A program made the translations under genes and the position numbers. Shown here piece after piece: positions 36,944-51,100 of a stretch of DNA of 64,000 bases. Under the pieces are notes generated by a model. The model saw nothing but the letters and a program-made list of their open reading frames with translations. It was not told the DNA's origin and made no database searches. Each line of letters starts with the position of its first letter. Within the stretch, counting starts at the first letter, position 1. The DNA comes from Vanilla planifolia. Lineage: Eukaryota > Streptophyta > Magnoliopsida > Asparagales > Orchidaceae. The stretch lies in assembly GCA_023846275.1 (NCBI GenBank), contig CM043869.1:38652737-38716736 (forward strand). Direction: 5' to 3'.

Positions 36944-39900
36944 TCATGTAGAAGTGGTTGTGGACATGTTCCCATCTGCAGTATGCAAAAGAGAGGACCC
37001 AGAAGGAGTGTGGAATAGTAGATGGGCGACAACCCGGTCGATCGGGTTTGTAACAGCTTCCAAGTTATGCATCCTTGAATGACTGCAGAAACTTCGCTTT
37101 AATCATAGTGTTTGACATTTATATGAGTTAAGGAAATAATTACTTAGTTCATTCACACCTGTCATGTTGATTAGATTCCTCATCTGCAGAAATGTTTTCT
37201 TCTTCCATGTTGCTTCTGTTGGTACTGTTGCTGTCACTGGCGTTCTGTCTTTCCTTAGAACTTTGGGCCAAACGATACAAGCTGTCCCGAATGCTGAGCC
37301 TAACCGCCATGTTCAACTGTAAGATAAAGTCCTACATATCAGGCTTATTAGCTCTACTAAATAACATTGAAAGGGAATGTTCTTTAAGTTTTGCACCTTT
37401 TCCATGGCAAATTTTAGTCGATGATATATGTTTTCTTCGACAATGCAGTCATCAATCAAGGTAGATGTGGTTGGGAATTGAGTTTGTTCTACAAGACTGC
37501 TTTCTGATGATGTTAGCTTTTGGCCATGTTGTTCCATAGCAATTGTGCTTTTATTGAAAGGCTGTAAGGAAGTAGGTTCAGCAAATGAGTTTTGATGATT
37601 GTATTGTTCTCTTTGCTGCTGAATAGCAAGCATTGCTTGCTTCTGCTGCCTCCACCTCAGTTTCTCAATCTTTTCTTGAGGAGTCATGATTTGTTTAGGA
37701 GGAGGCTCTACTGGTTTTGCAGGCTCAGAGCAATCTGGATTTGTATTAAAAGTACAAGTGACAAGATTGTTGTTCCTCAGTCCATGAATTTGTTGTGGCA
37801 ATAGCACACCGGGATGCTGGTATGCATGATATCCACATCCAGCAATCATGAGCTCATGAGATGAACCTTGTTGTTCAATCGATTGAGCTTGAATAATCTG
37901 CGGACGATTGCCGGCCAAAGGTTGCTTAGTATATCCAGTCATTTGCTGATTCTTGTTAGTCCGGGAATTATGTAGGTCTTTACAAGTTTCATCATCCTTT
38001 GGTTTTTCTTCTTTCTTCGATGCAACCAGAGTAAGATTTTGCTTGTCTGCCTGAAATGGAAAAGGTGGCAATATGAGGTACTTGAAACTCATTTAACATG
38101 TAAAAGAGAGAGAGAGGAAGATTGTGAGCTTAGGCATAGAATTATGTTACTTTAGAAGTGCAAATCTTTAAAGTTAAAAGACAGTATTCAAATCAAAAGT
38201 GGTTAAAAACTCATCTTGCATGAGGTGGGGCTGTGCTTTCCACAGGATTCACTACTAAGACATGTGTAAGATGTAGTTTGCTCCTCTTCAGTTTGCAGAA
38301 TAGAATCTGCCATCTGCCATCAAATGAGTTTTGTCAGTTATCCCTTACTATTGTACCTGAAAAAGTGAATTTTATTTGAAGGACATACCTTCTCTTTTTG
38401 TGAATGATTTAAGCTCGAATGCTCCGTTAACCGATGTGCTGAACCTTTATCCAATTGATGATCCCTACATGATGCAAATTCCTGTAGAACAGAAGGTTTT
38501 CAGTTAGCCTTTGCTCTCTTCAATGAAGGTATGAGTAGAGAAGTTATTCAGAAAGAGCAAGAACTCTTGTTTTGAAAATTTACAGGCACTGTAATGTATT
38601 GGGATGTGCTGCTCATCACATCAGTTGAAGAAGCAAGAAAGGCATTGGCTTGCTCAATCATTTCATTGTTTCTACACAAATATTACTAATGAGAATACTT
38701 CTTAAAACCAGGTTGACAGAGAAAAAAAGGGTTGAAGAAGCATATCGAGATCACCTGAGCAGCATATCAAGATCATCAAGATCTTCAATATTAGACCAAT
38801 CATAGTCCATAAAACCATCATTTCCTTCATCACCATACCCACAAAACTCTGGTCCAGCATCCAACTGCATTCCATTACCAATCAAATGAATATATGATTT
38901 GCTCAAATATGAACCTTTGTCAAGAAGCAGTCCACTGGGTTGGTTATATCCAGCCATACCAACCCCAATAGACTTCAGAACAGAGGCACCAGGAAGCTTG
39001 CTCTCTAATCCAGTTTGGAAGGGATCTCGATCAATTCTATCATTGTAGTTTCCACAAAATGTCATGCTTAAATTAGATAATTCAGGCCATGATGCATCCA
39101 TGTCCATACCTGCATCATTAAGGTCTTGATTTTTATTAATATCAGAGTTGTTTTCCATGGTTCTACTGAAAAGATTATTTTCCGATTCAAATGTTCCGAT
39201 TTTGGAACACTCTGTAGTGTTGTTCTCTTCCTTCTTCTGTTTCTTGCTACACTTCTCATGCTTGGAAAAACTATTTCTTTCATGCTCCTTTGGTACAGGC
39301 ACAATATGGTCTTCAATGTCTTCATTGGTCCCCCATAATATGTCTTCAACCTGGAAACATTTTAGATTGATGGTATGTTAAATGACATGTAAGATCTATT
39401 AGTATCACAACAATAACATTACTTTGTTGTATCTATCACTTACCTATATAACAAGAATAAATGAAAGGTTTTAGTTTTATCCCATAGCAAGTAATTGAAG
39501 TACATGGAGCAAGCAATGCTATAAAGATGCATAGAATCAACATCTCCCTAGAGATTAGCAGGAGGAAAGGATGCATTACTACAGAAAGTACAAGAGTGAA
39601 AAATAGCTAGTAGCTTACTTGCCAATTTAGCATTCTGGGTTTGAACTATGATTTTAACAATGTGGAATACAAGAATTGAGTTTTTTGTATGCATGTTGAA
39701 TGTGCACCTTGACCCATAGCATTATAACAAAGTAGATGCCAAATCAAAGGTGTCCCATTAAATCTGTAAATGATAATTTTGAATATTACTTGTGGTATTA
39801 GGAAAATCATTACGAACAATGATGTCATGATAAATGAATGAGATCAATGCTTGAATCAGTGCACTACAATGTGGATGGAAGTGCAAATTTGTTATGAAGT

Positions 39901-41152
39901 AGAGTTGAACATGAGTTAAAAGAAGTTCGAGTCAATGGTCCTAGTTTTTCATCTGTAAACTCGGAAGCAAAGATGGAACCAAAAATGATTTCTCCTGATT
40001 TGAGTTTGAGAGGGTAATATTAGGAAGAAATAATCAGTTATATCTAACTTTGAGTAGATCAAGTTGACCTCAAGTTGATATGGACATCCTCTATCTTTTT
40101 TACATTCTTCTAACTAATGCTAGAGAACTAGAATGTTTCTATGAGGCATAACAAGTTAGCAAATTGAAGGTTATGTCAAGTTGGAGCTAACTATGAAAGG
40201 CAAGGTCTCCTTAAGAGGATTTGAACTTTTGATTTGACTAAATTTATAGGATGAGAGGTCTATAAAATAAGTGGGTGTATAGAACAAAGAAAGAAATTGA
40301 TGGTAGTAGAAGATATAAAGTAATATGCATAGTTAAAAGGTTAGTCTGGGTCGACTTGACAAGGATTCCTCTTCAAATTCTTATATATTATTAAGAAAGA
40401 ATGAACCATCATTGAGACGACCTTTGGAGTTATCAATAATGGTAGAAACTCTCCCTCAAGTGCCAAATCCACAAGCCATTAAGCCACAGTCCATAAAATA
40501 GCAATAACCCTCCCTATGTGCACTAGTATTTGAGTTACCATCATGGAAATTGTTACCACATCCTAATGTAAACCGACACTCTAACAGCTAGAAGAACACA
40601 CCTCTAAGTGCCAATTGAAAGGTGTACAAGACTGGAGAGAAATCTTCTACTTTTATAGTATTTTTCTTTAGTTGTCCTTGACCCTTGAGAATTCAGTTTT
40701 CTCATTTTCTTGTTCCTATAATCCTCACCTTTTAAATTTTTTTAATTAAAATAGGGTTTTGTTTAATCCCTTCGAATCCAATTAGCACAACAATAGTAAC
40801 ATATACCTTGACTTTATTACTTCTTTGTACAATGTGTACATCATTCATCTCGGAGAATGTTTAAATAGTTGTAATAAATGAAAACCTAAGTCGGGTCCAA
40901 TATACATTAGACAGATAATTAATAATGTAAAAATTTTAAACTTATAAATATGAATCATATTAATTACATATAAAAATTCTAAAATTATACTCAATTTCTA
41001 ATGTGAGACTCACTATAATTTCAGATACAACTAACTTTTAATTGAAAGCCATATTCATGTTGTCATCATCACTCTTCGATTTTAAAAATTTTCAATTAAT
41101 TTAGTGTCATATCAAACATCAAGAATATCATGTGATCCATCATGCTTTTTAC

Positions 41153-41227
<75 letters not shown>

Positions 41228-42061
41228 CATTCCAATTAACTTACCATGAATGACCAAACCATAATAGACATACACAATCACAAGAAAGAAATCTAAGCAA
41301 CATAACAAAAGTTTATCAATACCACAAAGTATCAAATATATATATATAAGTTACTCAGCCATACGAAGACACATGAATAATCCAAAACTCAATCAACCAT
41401 GGTAGACATGACTCATGAGAGCCACTTAATTTCAATCAAACTCAACTCATACATCACTTATCAAGAGAGATGTACTGAACCAATATACTTTTAAGTAAAT
41501 AACCAATAACCTAAAGATGAATAAAAGCCATATAAGGAGTATATAAATGCTTTAGCATCATGCTCAACTTCCAATACAAACCAAATTATAATCTTACTAG
41601 TACTCAACAAAGAACAAGGCTAAAGCTAAGTTCCTAAAGCATTCAGCATTAACTAGTCATGCTCGTGATAGCATACTACCCTTCTTAAGCAGAAATAGCC
41701 AGGAATGTCTTCCACTAACAAAAAAATTCTTGTTGCATAGCTCATTAAATGGATCGAAAACGATGATTACTGACCAACATGAACTCCAAAGAATAACTTT
41801 TCTATCACAAAACTTGTAAGCAGAGAGCCATGGAAGAATCTCCGCTACACAATCTGAAAACAGATTCATACACACATCATTCATTCAAATGAAATATCGA
41901 AACAAAAAAGAAAAATCAGAATAGCCAAGCAATTCGTAGCGAAGAAAAGCCTAAATTTCTCCACGGTTCGTACCCGAAATCAAATTCCTTTAAAAGACAA
42001 AAGGAGGAGGAAGACGAGGAGAGGAAAAAAACACCTGGTCTTGATAGTTCCAGCTAAACAT
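36944..42061 (-). CDS. LNK: LNK-type clock co-activator (night light-inducible and clock-regulated), 8 coding exons, 617 aa
   Basis: LNK1 and LNK2 are plant nuclear co-activators that bind REVEILLE MYB factors and promote afternoon and evening clock genes. Coding exons, in minus-strand order: 42061-42035, 39350-38755, 38671-38584, 38481-38389, 38313-38215, 38050-37397, 37316-37159, 37082-36944 (1854 nt). Features seen: N-terminus MFSWNYQDQ|VEDILWG with DHIVPVP; SWPELSNLS at about 96-104; a Lys-rich patch at 40-50; a Gln-rich block TPQEKIEKLRWRQQ with KQAMLAIQQQ (424-447); VEENIYHRLKFAMEK|LNMAVR with LSIRDSLYRLAQSSKERQ (about 505-543); and NPIDRVVAHLLFHTPSGSS near the C-terminus. These match the LNK family from memory. 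All junctions fit in phase with GT-AG ends except the one after 38215, which starts ATGAGT (listed separately). Assignment to LNK1 or LNK2 is not attempted. Two G-boxes lie upstream. Confidence 0.9.
38051..38214 (-). other. LNK: LNK intron with non-canonical donor (ATGAGT)
   Basis: The exon 38313-38215 ends TGC AAG in phase 0 and the next exon starts GCA GAC in phase 0 after a good acceptor (TTTCAG). The bases at the junction read AAG|ATGAGT, one substitution away from the optimal donor AAG|GTGAGT. Every GT (or GC) donor inside the exon lies in phase 1 and would break the frame. If the intron were retained, translation would stop four codons on (ATG AGT TTT TAA). Skipping the 99-nt exon would keep the frame. 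Confidence 0.75.
39351..42034 (-). other. LNK 2.7-kb first intron
   Basis: The donor is CAG|GTGTTT and the acceptor is TTTCCAG. The intron is AT-rich and holds a 71-bp (TA)n microsatellite. No transposon or coding domain was recognised in it. Confidence 0.75.
41155..41225. repeat. (TA)n microsatellite, 71 bp
   Basis: An uninterrupted TA dinucleotide tract inside the first LNK intron. Such tracts vary in length between individuals, so it is a candidate polymorphic marker. Confidence 0.99.
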
Positions 42062-42326
42062 CCTCGAAGCGCTATAGAATCACCAGTCCAAAGTTGCCCA
42101 AACCGTAGAACTGATCGAAGAACACAAGCAACGTCGCCGAGCCGTGCAGGTATCTACCAAATCCAAAAACCCTAAATTCCGGGCCAAAGCCGTCGCAATA
42201 AGGGAAATCAAGGAAGCTCTTAGCTGATCTCCCGAGTTTGGTCTGTAAACTTAGGAATAGGGCTTTACAGAGCGTGAACACCAAGGGAAGAGCGAACGGC
42301 GAGCGGGCGATGACGGTGACGGCCCT

Positions 42327-42360
42327 CACGTGGATTTGTTGGCTCAGAAGCCGACACGTG
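42327..42360 (-). promoter_or_regulatory. Two G-boxes (CACGTG) upstream of LNK
   Basis: CACGTG occurs at 42327-42332 (context CTCACGTGG) and 42355-42360 (context GACACGTGC), 266 and 294 bp upstream of the LNK ATG. They lie in a GC-richer stretch (42062-42560) that must hold the 5' UTR and proximal promoter. G-boxes are bound by bHLH (PIF) and bZIP (HY5) factors and are frequent in light- and clock-regulated promoters. I saw no evening element in this stretch. That these sites work is inference. Confidence 0.5.
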
Positions 42361-42560
42361 CTCCCCTGGATTTGTGGCTGGGAAGCGTGCTTATCAAATA
42401 CCGAGTTTCTATTGGCCGTTTCATTCTTTACGCTACATTTCGGCTCCATTTCGATCGCATTTCGCGACTGTTTGCTTTAAGTCAAAAGGACGCACAACGT
42501 GCCAATTGACAGTCTGTCTGCACCGGAGTAGCCGTTTGTGTGGCGTCACATGGGCCTTTA

Positions 42561-43757
42561 TTGACTAGCTTGGTTGAACCCAACCATGTCCTCGTTGAGG
42601 TTGGTAGATCTCACAATGGTAACACCTGCAAATTGGATTAAACCATACATGTCTCTTTGATTTAGAGATTCTCTAGGCCAAACAAGGAAGATATGTGCAT
42701 CCAAGAAGAAAAAAAAAAAAAAAAAAAAAGAGAAGAGAGAGGAGAGAGATTGGATTTGCACACTAACCTGGAGATGAAGATGAAGAACATTAGGTTGAGG
42801 GTTAAAGTTTCTTATTTTCTCCTTCAAGTTGATAATTGATCAAGAAGTCAAGATCTTGATGTTTTACATCTAAAGTGTTACATCATATTTATATTAGTAT
42901 TCATATTTGTTATTCTTAATATTGCTATATTTGATATTATCTATATATTATATATTTTATATCTTAAATCATTCTATAATATTTTTAATGGATCTATATA
43001 TGTGTTTGGATCAAATCTAAATGTAGACATATTCCCACTGTTCAATACTATAATTAGTGAGCACTCTCATCTATTTTGTTGATTTTTTTCCACTAAACTC
43101 GTCCTTCAACTAAAAACTTACTCTAATTAATTTGAGTATTACATATCTACTTCTTCCTTTTTCGTAAAACCCTTTCTTAATAACGTTCATGTGAATTTCA
43201 ATATTCATTATCATGAATAAAAATCTAATTAAAAAATTCTACAATATGTCTAACTAGAGATAAATAGATTTTTTTTATTAAATATTTATCAAATTTCTTT
43301 AAAATACAACAAAAAGAACTCGCAACTATACACCTAGATGGGTAATGTGAATAGAAACACAATAGAAACAACTAAAAAGTCCAAGCAATTCTAAAGCATC
43401 TAGAAATTTTAACGATCCAAGGGAAGTGGTGGATCCCATATAAGGTGAAGCAACAATTTTTTTTTAAATAAATTTAATTTAAAATGATAAATCTGCCTTT
43501 TTAGAATTAAAAAAAAAAAGTAAGCTTCATTTGATGCATCTTATTTAATAGAAGATCATCACTCCCATGCACCCTGAAATCAGAAAACCCAAGAGATGCA
43601 ACGTGCTTTCCTTTACATTATATCCAAAACAACTTTCTAAACGCACAAACCAAACACATAAAAGCCACAAGATGCACAGAAGAGGTGAGAAGTCATCACA
43701 ACAGAGTTGGAAAAGTATCAGTTGGAGAGAATACTGGATTATTATTAGAGAACAGAC
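42561..43757. other. Intergenic stretch between LNK 5' flank and FIS1 3' end
   Basis: It contains an A21 run (42709-42729) followed by a GA-rich stretch, then AT-rich DNA. The FIS1 3' UTR presumably occupies the right end. No gene or transposon was recognised. Confidence 0.6.
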
Positions 43758-46700
43758 TCATTTTTTCCTGGCCACAGCAGCTGCAATTCCACCGACCAGA
43801 AGTCCCACGGCCGTCGCCGCAATTCCGATGCCGATCACTCCATCTGTTCCAGAACTCGAAGTTTAGCAGTTCTTTAGTTGGACTGAGAAAAGAAAGCTGT
43901 CGAAAGGAGTCGACGATGCGACTCTCCTCACCTTTGGCAATTTTATCTTCAACTACCTTCTTCAGAGTAAGGGCCTGCCTCCAGTCAGGTGCAATCTATG
44001 AAAATGGAAAAAGAATTTTCCATGAGTATGCAATTTGTTATCTTTCACTTAGCATACTTAGAAGTATATTATGATTACATTACAAGTATTCTTAAACTGT
44101 ATGAAAAGGTAAGATAAAAGATCAAAATAAGAAAGGTCACTAATGTTGGAATATGAATGATGGCTTGCATATGCTAAATGCATGGAATAAGAATTCAGAT
44201 GATGCATGCATTTTTGCTTAAGAGTCATATAAATGTTCATGGCTTTATGCCAGTAATGTTTAGGGTTAAAAAATAACAAAAATGGATGATTTAAATAATG
44301 AAATTTCATAAGGTAGCTAATTAAAATGAACTGACATTGTGGGTTAGGAACATTATGTCTAAGATTATTCTTTCAATAACAGGAACAAAAAATGCAGCTT
44401 TCAGTTATTTGAAGAGCTTATCAAAAGGAAGAAAAACAATTGAGACCATTAGGAGAACAATAACCAGAGTTTGTAAAACAATGAAAAATAACTTATTGTT
44501 CCTTCTTAATATAGCGCAAGACTTGAGTATTTTCTATCAAAATTGAATGGGATGGCAGTAAACATTAAGTTGTGGAGCAAAAAACTTCAAACAAAATCAC
44601 ATGTACAAGATCTTGAACTCTACCAGGAACTTATCTAAAAGATTTGAGACATAACTAGAAACGAATTTAAAACACCATAAATTGATCAGCAGTCAATATT
44701 TAAAACTTATTATTATTAAGAGAATGTAGCATTAAATAAGAAAAGAACATGCTGTGAAAGAAATACAAATCAGATATCTCACTTAGCTGATTCAAAAGAC
44801 GAAGCATAGTTATTTGTGGTCATATATGAGGTGTGTTTGTGCATTTGTCGGTGTGCTAGCCATTTATTGTTGAACTGGTCCGTTGACTTCTCAAGATGGG
44901 ATCAAAGCATATAACAGTGGCTCCATTTTTAATCAAATCTCCGGCCATTTCACCCTTACAAGCTTAAGTGGGCAAGAATTCAAATTGATGCGACTTAAGA
45001 GAAGAAAAGAAAAATGATATAATAAATTATATAAATCTTACGTATATCACTTCTATAATGATATTATATTATGATTTATAATATGATTAGTATAATATGA
45101 AATAAAAAAACAAAATGAACTATGATTTTCCTAAAACATTATTTTAGTCTATAGCATGTAATGTTATACTTAAGAGGCACAAGTTATGCATCATTAGAGA
45201 CATTTTTTACTACTGTTAGCATACTATGCTAAGTTTGATGTGCATAGATGGATATGATTGAGATATCATAAATTATCGTTAGCATTTGAATAGGGCTTGG
45301 TATATTGAGAATATGATATAATTGATATGATTGATTAATTAGACGTGTTTATGAGCTAAGGTATAGCAATATGATGATATACTAAATGAAAATGAGATAC
45401 AAATAAGATAAGATAGAGTTGGATAATAATTATTTAAAAAATTTAGGCTTATATCATTGAAAATATAAAAAAGAAAAGAGAATTATAAAAGAAAATGATT
45501 AGTTTATGATCATAAAAAAATAGTATTATGATTGATAACATAAATAAAATAAATAAAGTATACAATTTATTGTTCAATTATGATATATTATTTATGAGTA
45601 TTATAGAGTTATCAAATTTATTTTTATTATTACTCATCATTGTCATTTTACATTGAAATACTATTGTTAATAGAAATTCAATTATTGAATTTTTATAAAA
45701 CTCATTTCCTAAAATTACAGAGCATACTAAAGATGTGCCAAAAAAAGAGCAAGCAAAATAACATATAAACTAAGTGATTTGATATGAAGAGATATTTTTG
45801 AGAAATATTATATTTTGCAATTTAGATATTATATTTACTATGCTAGTATCAAGATTTGTTTTGATAGGTATGTATGTGTTATTATAACAGATACTTTATT
45901 ATATTAGAGATAGTTTTAAAAAAAATTTTAATTTCAGTCTTATCATCAATTTGTTCTAATTGCTAGATTTGTGTCTTATTGCTATTATATTCTGATTTAG
46001 CCTGATTTGTTATGATTATTTGTATTATCAAATAAGAGGGATAAGTGAGGAGTTGCACACTGGCTATTTCCTCAAATAACTCATAATATACTTTTTATTA
46101 TCTTGATCAATTGAGGTTATTGAGCATGTCAATAATACAAGGCATTTTAGTCTAATAGAAATGGGCACCAATGAAGACTTAGCATATATTGAATAGTACC
46201 AATTCAAAGAGTATTTTATTAATATATTCTCGAGTGATTGTAAACTTCACATTACATTGTCACTTAACTTGACCTTATAAATCCTTTTAAATCCAAGCCA
46301 ACTAGTAAGTTTAGGATTAGGTACAATCATCGATTTGAGCCACTTAACATAACTTGAAAATATGGTTTGATCAATTACAGTATTGATCACCTCCACCTAA
46401 TTGACACTGATTGTTTCTCTTTGGCTGAACAATGAGAGATAAACTATCATTAGCTTTTTGAATTATATTGAGCATTTATACCACTTATAAGTACTATTAC
46501 ATTTTTGCTTTCTTTATCATTTTTCTTGAACATTTTAGGAAAAAATTCATAATGTACCTTCAAACACTTATCTCAAGTATGATCCCTAATTTGATAATAA
46601 TCACAAAACATGTCAGTTAAAGAAAAAATTAAGGCCACAATTGTAACAGCAAGTGCTTTCTCCTATCATGGTGTCCCCTTCTTATTCTAAACTGCACGAC

Positions 46701-48128
46701 TAGTGAAAACATTTGTTACAACCATAACCTCAACTTCTTCCACTTCTTCATACCACTATTGGGCTTTTCTCCCTATTGTTTTATACCTTCTTTCCTTGTA
46801 TTATACTTCTAAGTAGCCATGGTAAAATTGTAGGCCTAATCTAGTTTTTGCATGAGGAAAAGGCTAAGTTCATGTTCTTCATCAACATATTGTCTCGATA
46901 CCCTACTAAAAAATATTCTAATTACTTTTTTTTAATTTAATTTGTGATATAATATTTAATCAATATAAAAAATGATAAATTAATTTATAATTATAGTTTT
47001 TCAATATACAATTTTGTTTTTAAAAAGATATTAAATAATTAATCTAAACTAAAACTAAAACCAAACATCAAAACTGTCAAATCTATCAAAATTTACTCTT
47101 GGAGAGATGAAACAAATTCAAATCGTTGATCTTGCCCAAAAAAAGTTGCCCCAATGATGCATTTTGCTAAGTGCACTTGGAGAGGTTTCATGAGTGCTCT
47201 TTGGCTTTGCCTCACCCCTTTGAATGCAGTAGACCTGGGACTCACCATTTTTTTTATCATACTCGTAGTGAACAAGGTACTTGCCATACAGGATTTTGTC
47301 ATAACGATCAATATCAATTTTGGTTGATGATGTGAGCTTGGAATACTCCTAAGCTTTCATAGCCACTAGGATCTCCTATTAGACCCCTATGTGGGTTATA
47401 ATGGTTTACGACAACTCTCAAAGGTCAACAATCACAAAAGTTTTTGAGTTGAAACACTTCGAATTGAGGAATCAATGCTTGAGTTTGTTGATGTTCCTAG
47501 CCTTTGCTTAAGCAACTTTCCCTTTGCATCTCATTGATCCACAAGTGTTAAAGGCAGATATATGAAAAATGAATTAAAGAAAGATGCCTTCAACTAGAGT
47601 CTAAGCAGCATATGATCAGTAAGCTCTCTGTTTGCATTGAAATTATTGATGGAAATCTCCATCCACTTAGGTGATATTAAAGAGCCATTGAACAAAAGTT
47701 TTCAGCTTTGTCAAGTTGACAAATCCAATGGAGAAAGGTAAACAAAGTGCATTGAAATTATTGATGGAGGCCTGTGGCAGGTCCAAATACAACCAGGGGC
47801 AGATCTCTTGAACAAAGTGGTAAAAACAAGGCATTTGATATCGTCTATCAATTTTTGGGTCACAATGACCAACTAAATTGTCCTGAAATAAAAATCACTG
47901 TTCTCTGCACCAAAAACGTGGTCATGTCAATGATTTGACCCTCCTAGAGATGTCTTCTAACAAGATATACAGGGAAAAAGGCGAGGCAAACTGTTGGGTC
48001 ACCTAGAAAGGTCTATCTAATTAGGCAAACTCAACCTCTTCTTCCATTATTAGAGTAGGCATACAAATGTAATAGCCAGAGCAAAGGTTGTGACTAGGAC
48101 TAGGATCGAAGCTCTCTCTATGTCTCTG

Positions 48129-48189
<61 letters not shown>

Positions 48190-51100
48190 TATCTATCTAT
48201 CTTTGTTCCACCCCCAGCCAACCATCATCAGCTGAGCACAGGGACGAGCAGCTTGAAAGGCAGAATTGCCAGCCAACGAACGACCATCATTCTCTCTAGC
48301 TTATAGATTGATCATGAGCAACTCGTATGCCCATCCCACCTCTACTAATAGATGTTGTCAATCACATGGGCGATAAGGCTGATATCTTACATTTTCTAGC
48401 AAGGATCGATATTAAATAAGTTGGTGCCCAGTTGCAAATTCTAGTTCATGTCATGTCATGCTGAATTAAGCTGGAAAATTGTTGTGCCAAATAACATTGG
48501 CCTCACGTGACAGTCCGACTTTGTCAATGAAGGAATTTGTATAAAAAGTTACCATGCACGAGAAGAACTTCCACTATTATCCTAAAGGTGATGAATCTCC
48601 ACTGTGGGGTGCAAAATCGAAGGAGCTAAAGTTATCCTTTGCTTTAGATGTATTACATTCATATTTCCTTTTCCTCATTCTTTTTATAATTTTCTAAAAT
48701 TTTTACTGACATTTTAAAACCATAAGTTATCTGTATGCATATTTCCTTGATCATTTTTTGTAATGCATTATTACACAAATTATGAAGTATTGTATTTCAC
48801 ATACAGCTAGATCTACAAGCATAATGGTTTGAAGGGAACAAAATCTAGAAAACAAATTAGGATGCAATAAGCATTATGCAATTCAGAATAACTTCAAATA
48901 ACAGCAAACAAAAAAAGATTCTTTCATTTATAATAGTAAAGCAGTATCACAAAGTACCTCCAAACAGCGTTCCAAAAGCTGTCTACTTTTTGCATAATCT
49001 CCATTTCTATAATGCCCAACGGCTAAAAGATAAAGCTTCTCTCTTGTTTGCAATGGGCTGATAGAACTATTCAAAGAAGCTGCAATGCAACCATATGGTT
49101 AACTACAAGACATTGTACAGATTAACGGGTAAACAAAATATTTATGAACAAACCAATATTTATGACCTTCAAGCATTGCTATCCCACGGTTCACATCTTC
49201 CGATTGCCTTGAATGAACAAGAGCCCAAGACAACCTCATAACACACTCATTCCTAATTGTATCATCCCTTGCATCAGCAACCTCTCTCTCACAACCCTGC
49301 AAAAATTAAGAGCCCAAAAACATGTAAATGTCATCATGCATGATGGAAGATCATTGATAAATTGACTTGGATACTAGTGCAACAACAAAAACTACCAATA
49401 TTTCAGTTAGAATGTTCCATAGTACTCATTCAAAATAATGTTGCTTCAATGTTGATTGAAAAGTTAAACAAGAGATTTGGAAAATATTCATGTTTGATTA
49501 GCTCTTATCTTGCTAATACAAAATCTTTTTTGGACGAATAATTAAGGACACTGTAATGGTCAGATAGTTTGATTTTGCTTATTTAAAGAATGTTAACATT
49601 AAAAAACTTACAAAGGTTAGGTACACTTCAATTTATGAATAATGCAGCTAGTGCAAGAATACTTACATCTCTAAAGATTATTCATAAGCATAACCAATTT
49701 AAACATGAAATCAAGCTCATTCAGACTTTTCTAGGCTAGACCAGCATAGTTGGGATAGTTAAACTAGTAATACCAGCCAACTTTACCAGATTCCCCAGCG
49801 CAGGTTATCACTTTAGCTGGTCGACCACAATATTTATTCAATGTTACATCATTCATGGTTCAACGACAATATTTCCCACATATTCTTAACAATCAGAAGC
49901 AACAATATAGAGCTATCTAGGGTTTGACGGTTAACCATCCCAGGCAATCAATCAAACATACTAGGTAACTCCCTATAGATTACAACAAGTGGCTAACCAT
50001 CCACAGGAGGTAGTTAACCTGCATGATTTCCTAATTTTTCTGTTTTTTTGGGTTTTGTCCTATGTTATCTATTTTTAAACCCACATTTCTTAGTTAAAGC
50101 TTTTGGTTTGTAGAAGAGCACCATAAGAGAGGATTTGATTGGTATTTTTATATTTTTTTTATATATTTAGTCTCTCTTTATGAAAAGACATTTTATGACT
50201 TGTATAAAGATCTTATATATATAAGAGTATCATGGGAATAGATTGTAATACTCCTAAACTAAGAAAAAGTATTAGTATTTAACTCATCTCTCAAGAGTAA
50301 GGTTTCCTCTTGCTTGAGAATGAACATCCGAACAATGATGATGTTGACAGTGCCTTGAGAAGTGTGAGTGACAAAACCCAACAGGGGGAGCCTCACCCAT
50401 TACCAGTTTCAACATTCAATAATTTTTCTCTCGTTTTTTTCTAGATCACTCTTTTAAACATATTTTTGTTTTCCCTTTATTTTCTTTTGTTTTGCCTTTA
50501 AGAACCATAAATTTAACCAAACTATCACAAGAGTCTCCTAAACCACCCGTCCTCTTTATTTAATTGCAAGATGCGGTCTCTCTATCACATGCAATGGTCC
50601 ATTACGACTGAACCATTTGATCTCCTTATAGCACCTTAGAAACCTTTTATATTCCTATACTTGAGAGCTTCCCTTGTAAGCAAAGTCCACTCTTCATGAA
50701 GATTACTTTCTTTCTTGCATACATATTATTTGGTACTCAATTTATGAGCATTGTGGAATTGCTATTCTTTGTATTCCATTTGTATGTGCTCCAATGTAAA
50801 CCCATTATGCAAGACTTCTCAACTTTCATTGTGAACTCATCAGTGTTTGGCTTTCACCATTGTCCAAGTAGGATTTGTTTTGTTTTGTTAACGAGAACAC
50901 ATAATTGATCACTTCCTAGTGCACTTCTAAATTATGCCAATGGTCTGGTTCCAAACTGTTTTGAATAAGTGGAAAACAAAGCTTTAAAAGTTGATAAGTT
51001 ATGGTACATTATAGGATCAATTATTGTATGTTGGCTCAAACAAACAATGCATTGTAGATGATTCAACTTAAGGCAACCACAAACATGTCAAACTTCGCCC

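Noticed and set aside
41096..41335. Ile-Tyr repeat protein on the minus strand
   Set aside because: It is a translation of the (TA)n microsatellite in the LNK intron.
48090..48299. Ser-Leu repeat protein
   Set aside because: It is a translation of a (CT)n microsatellite in an intron.
50200..50420. Possible end of a copia-type LTR (text with CAACAGGGGGAGCC)
   Set aside because: No TG...CA pair, target duplication or primer-binding site could be found around it.
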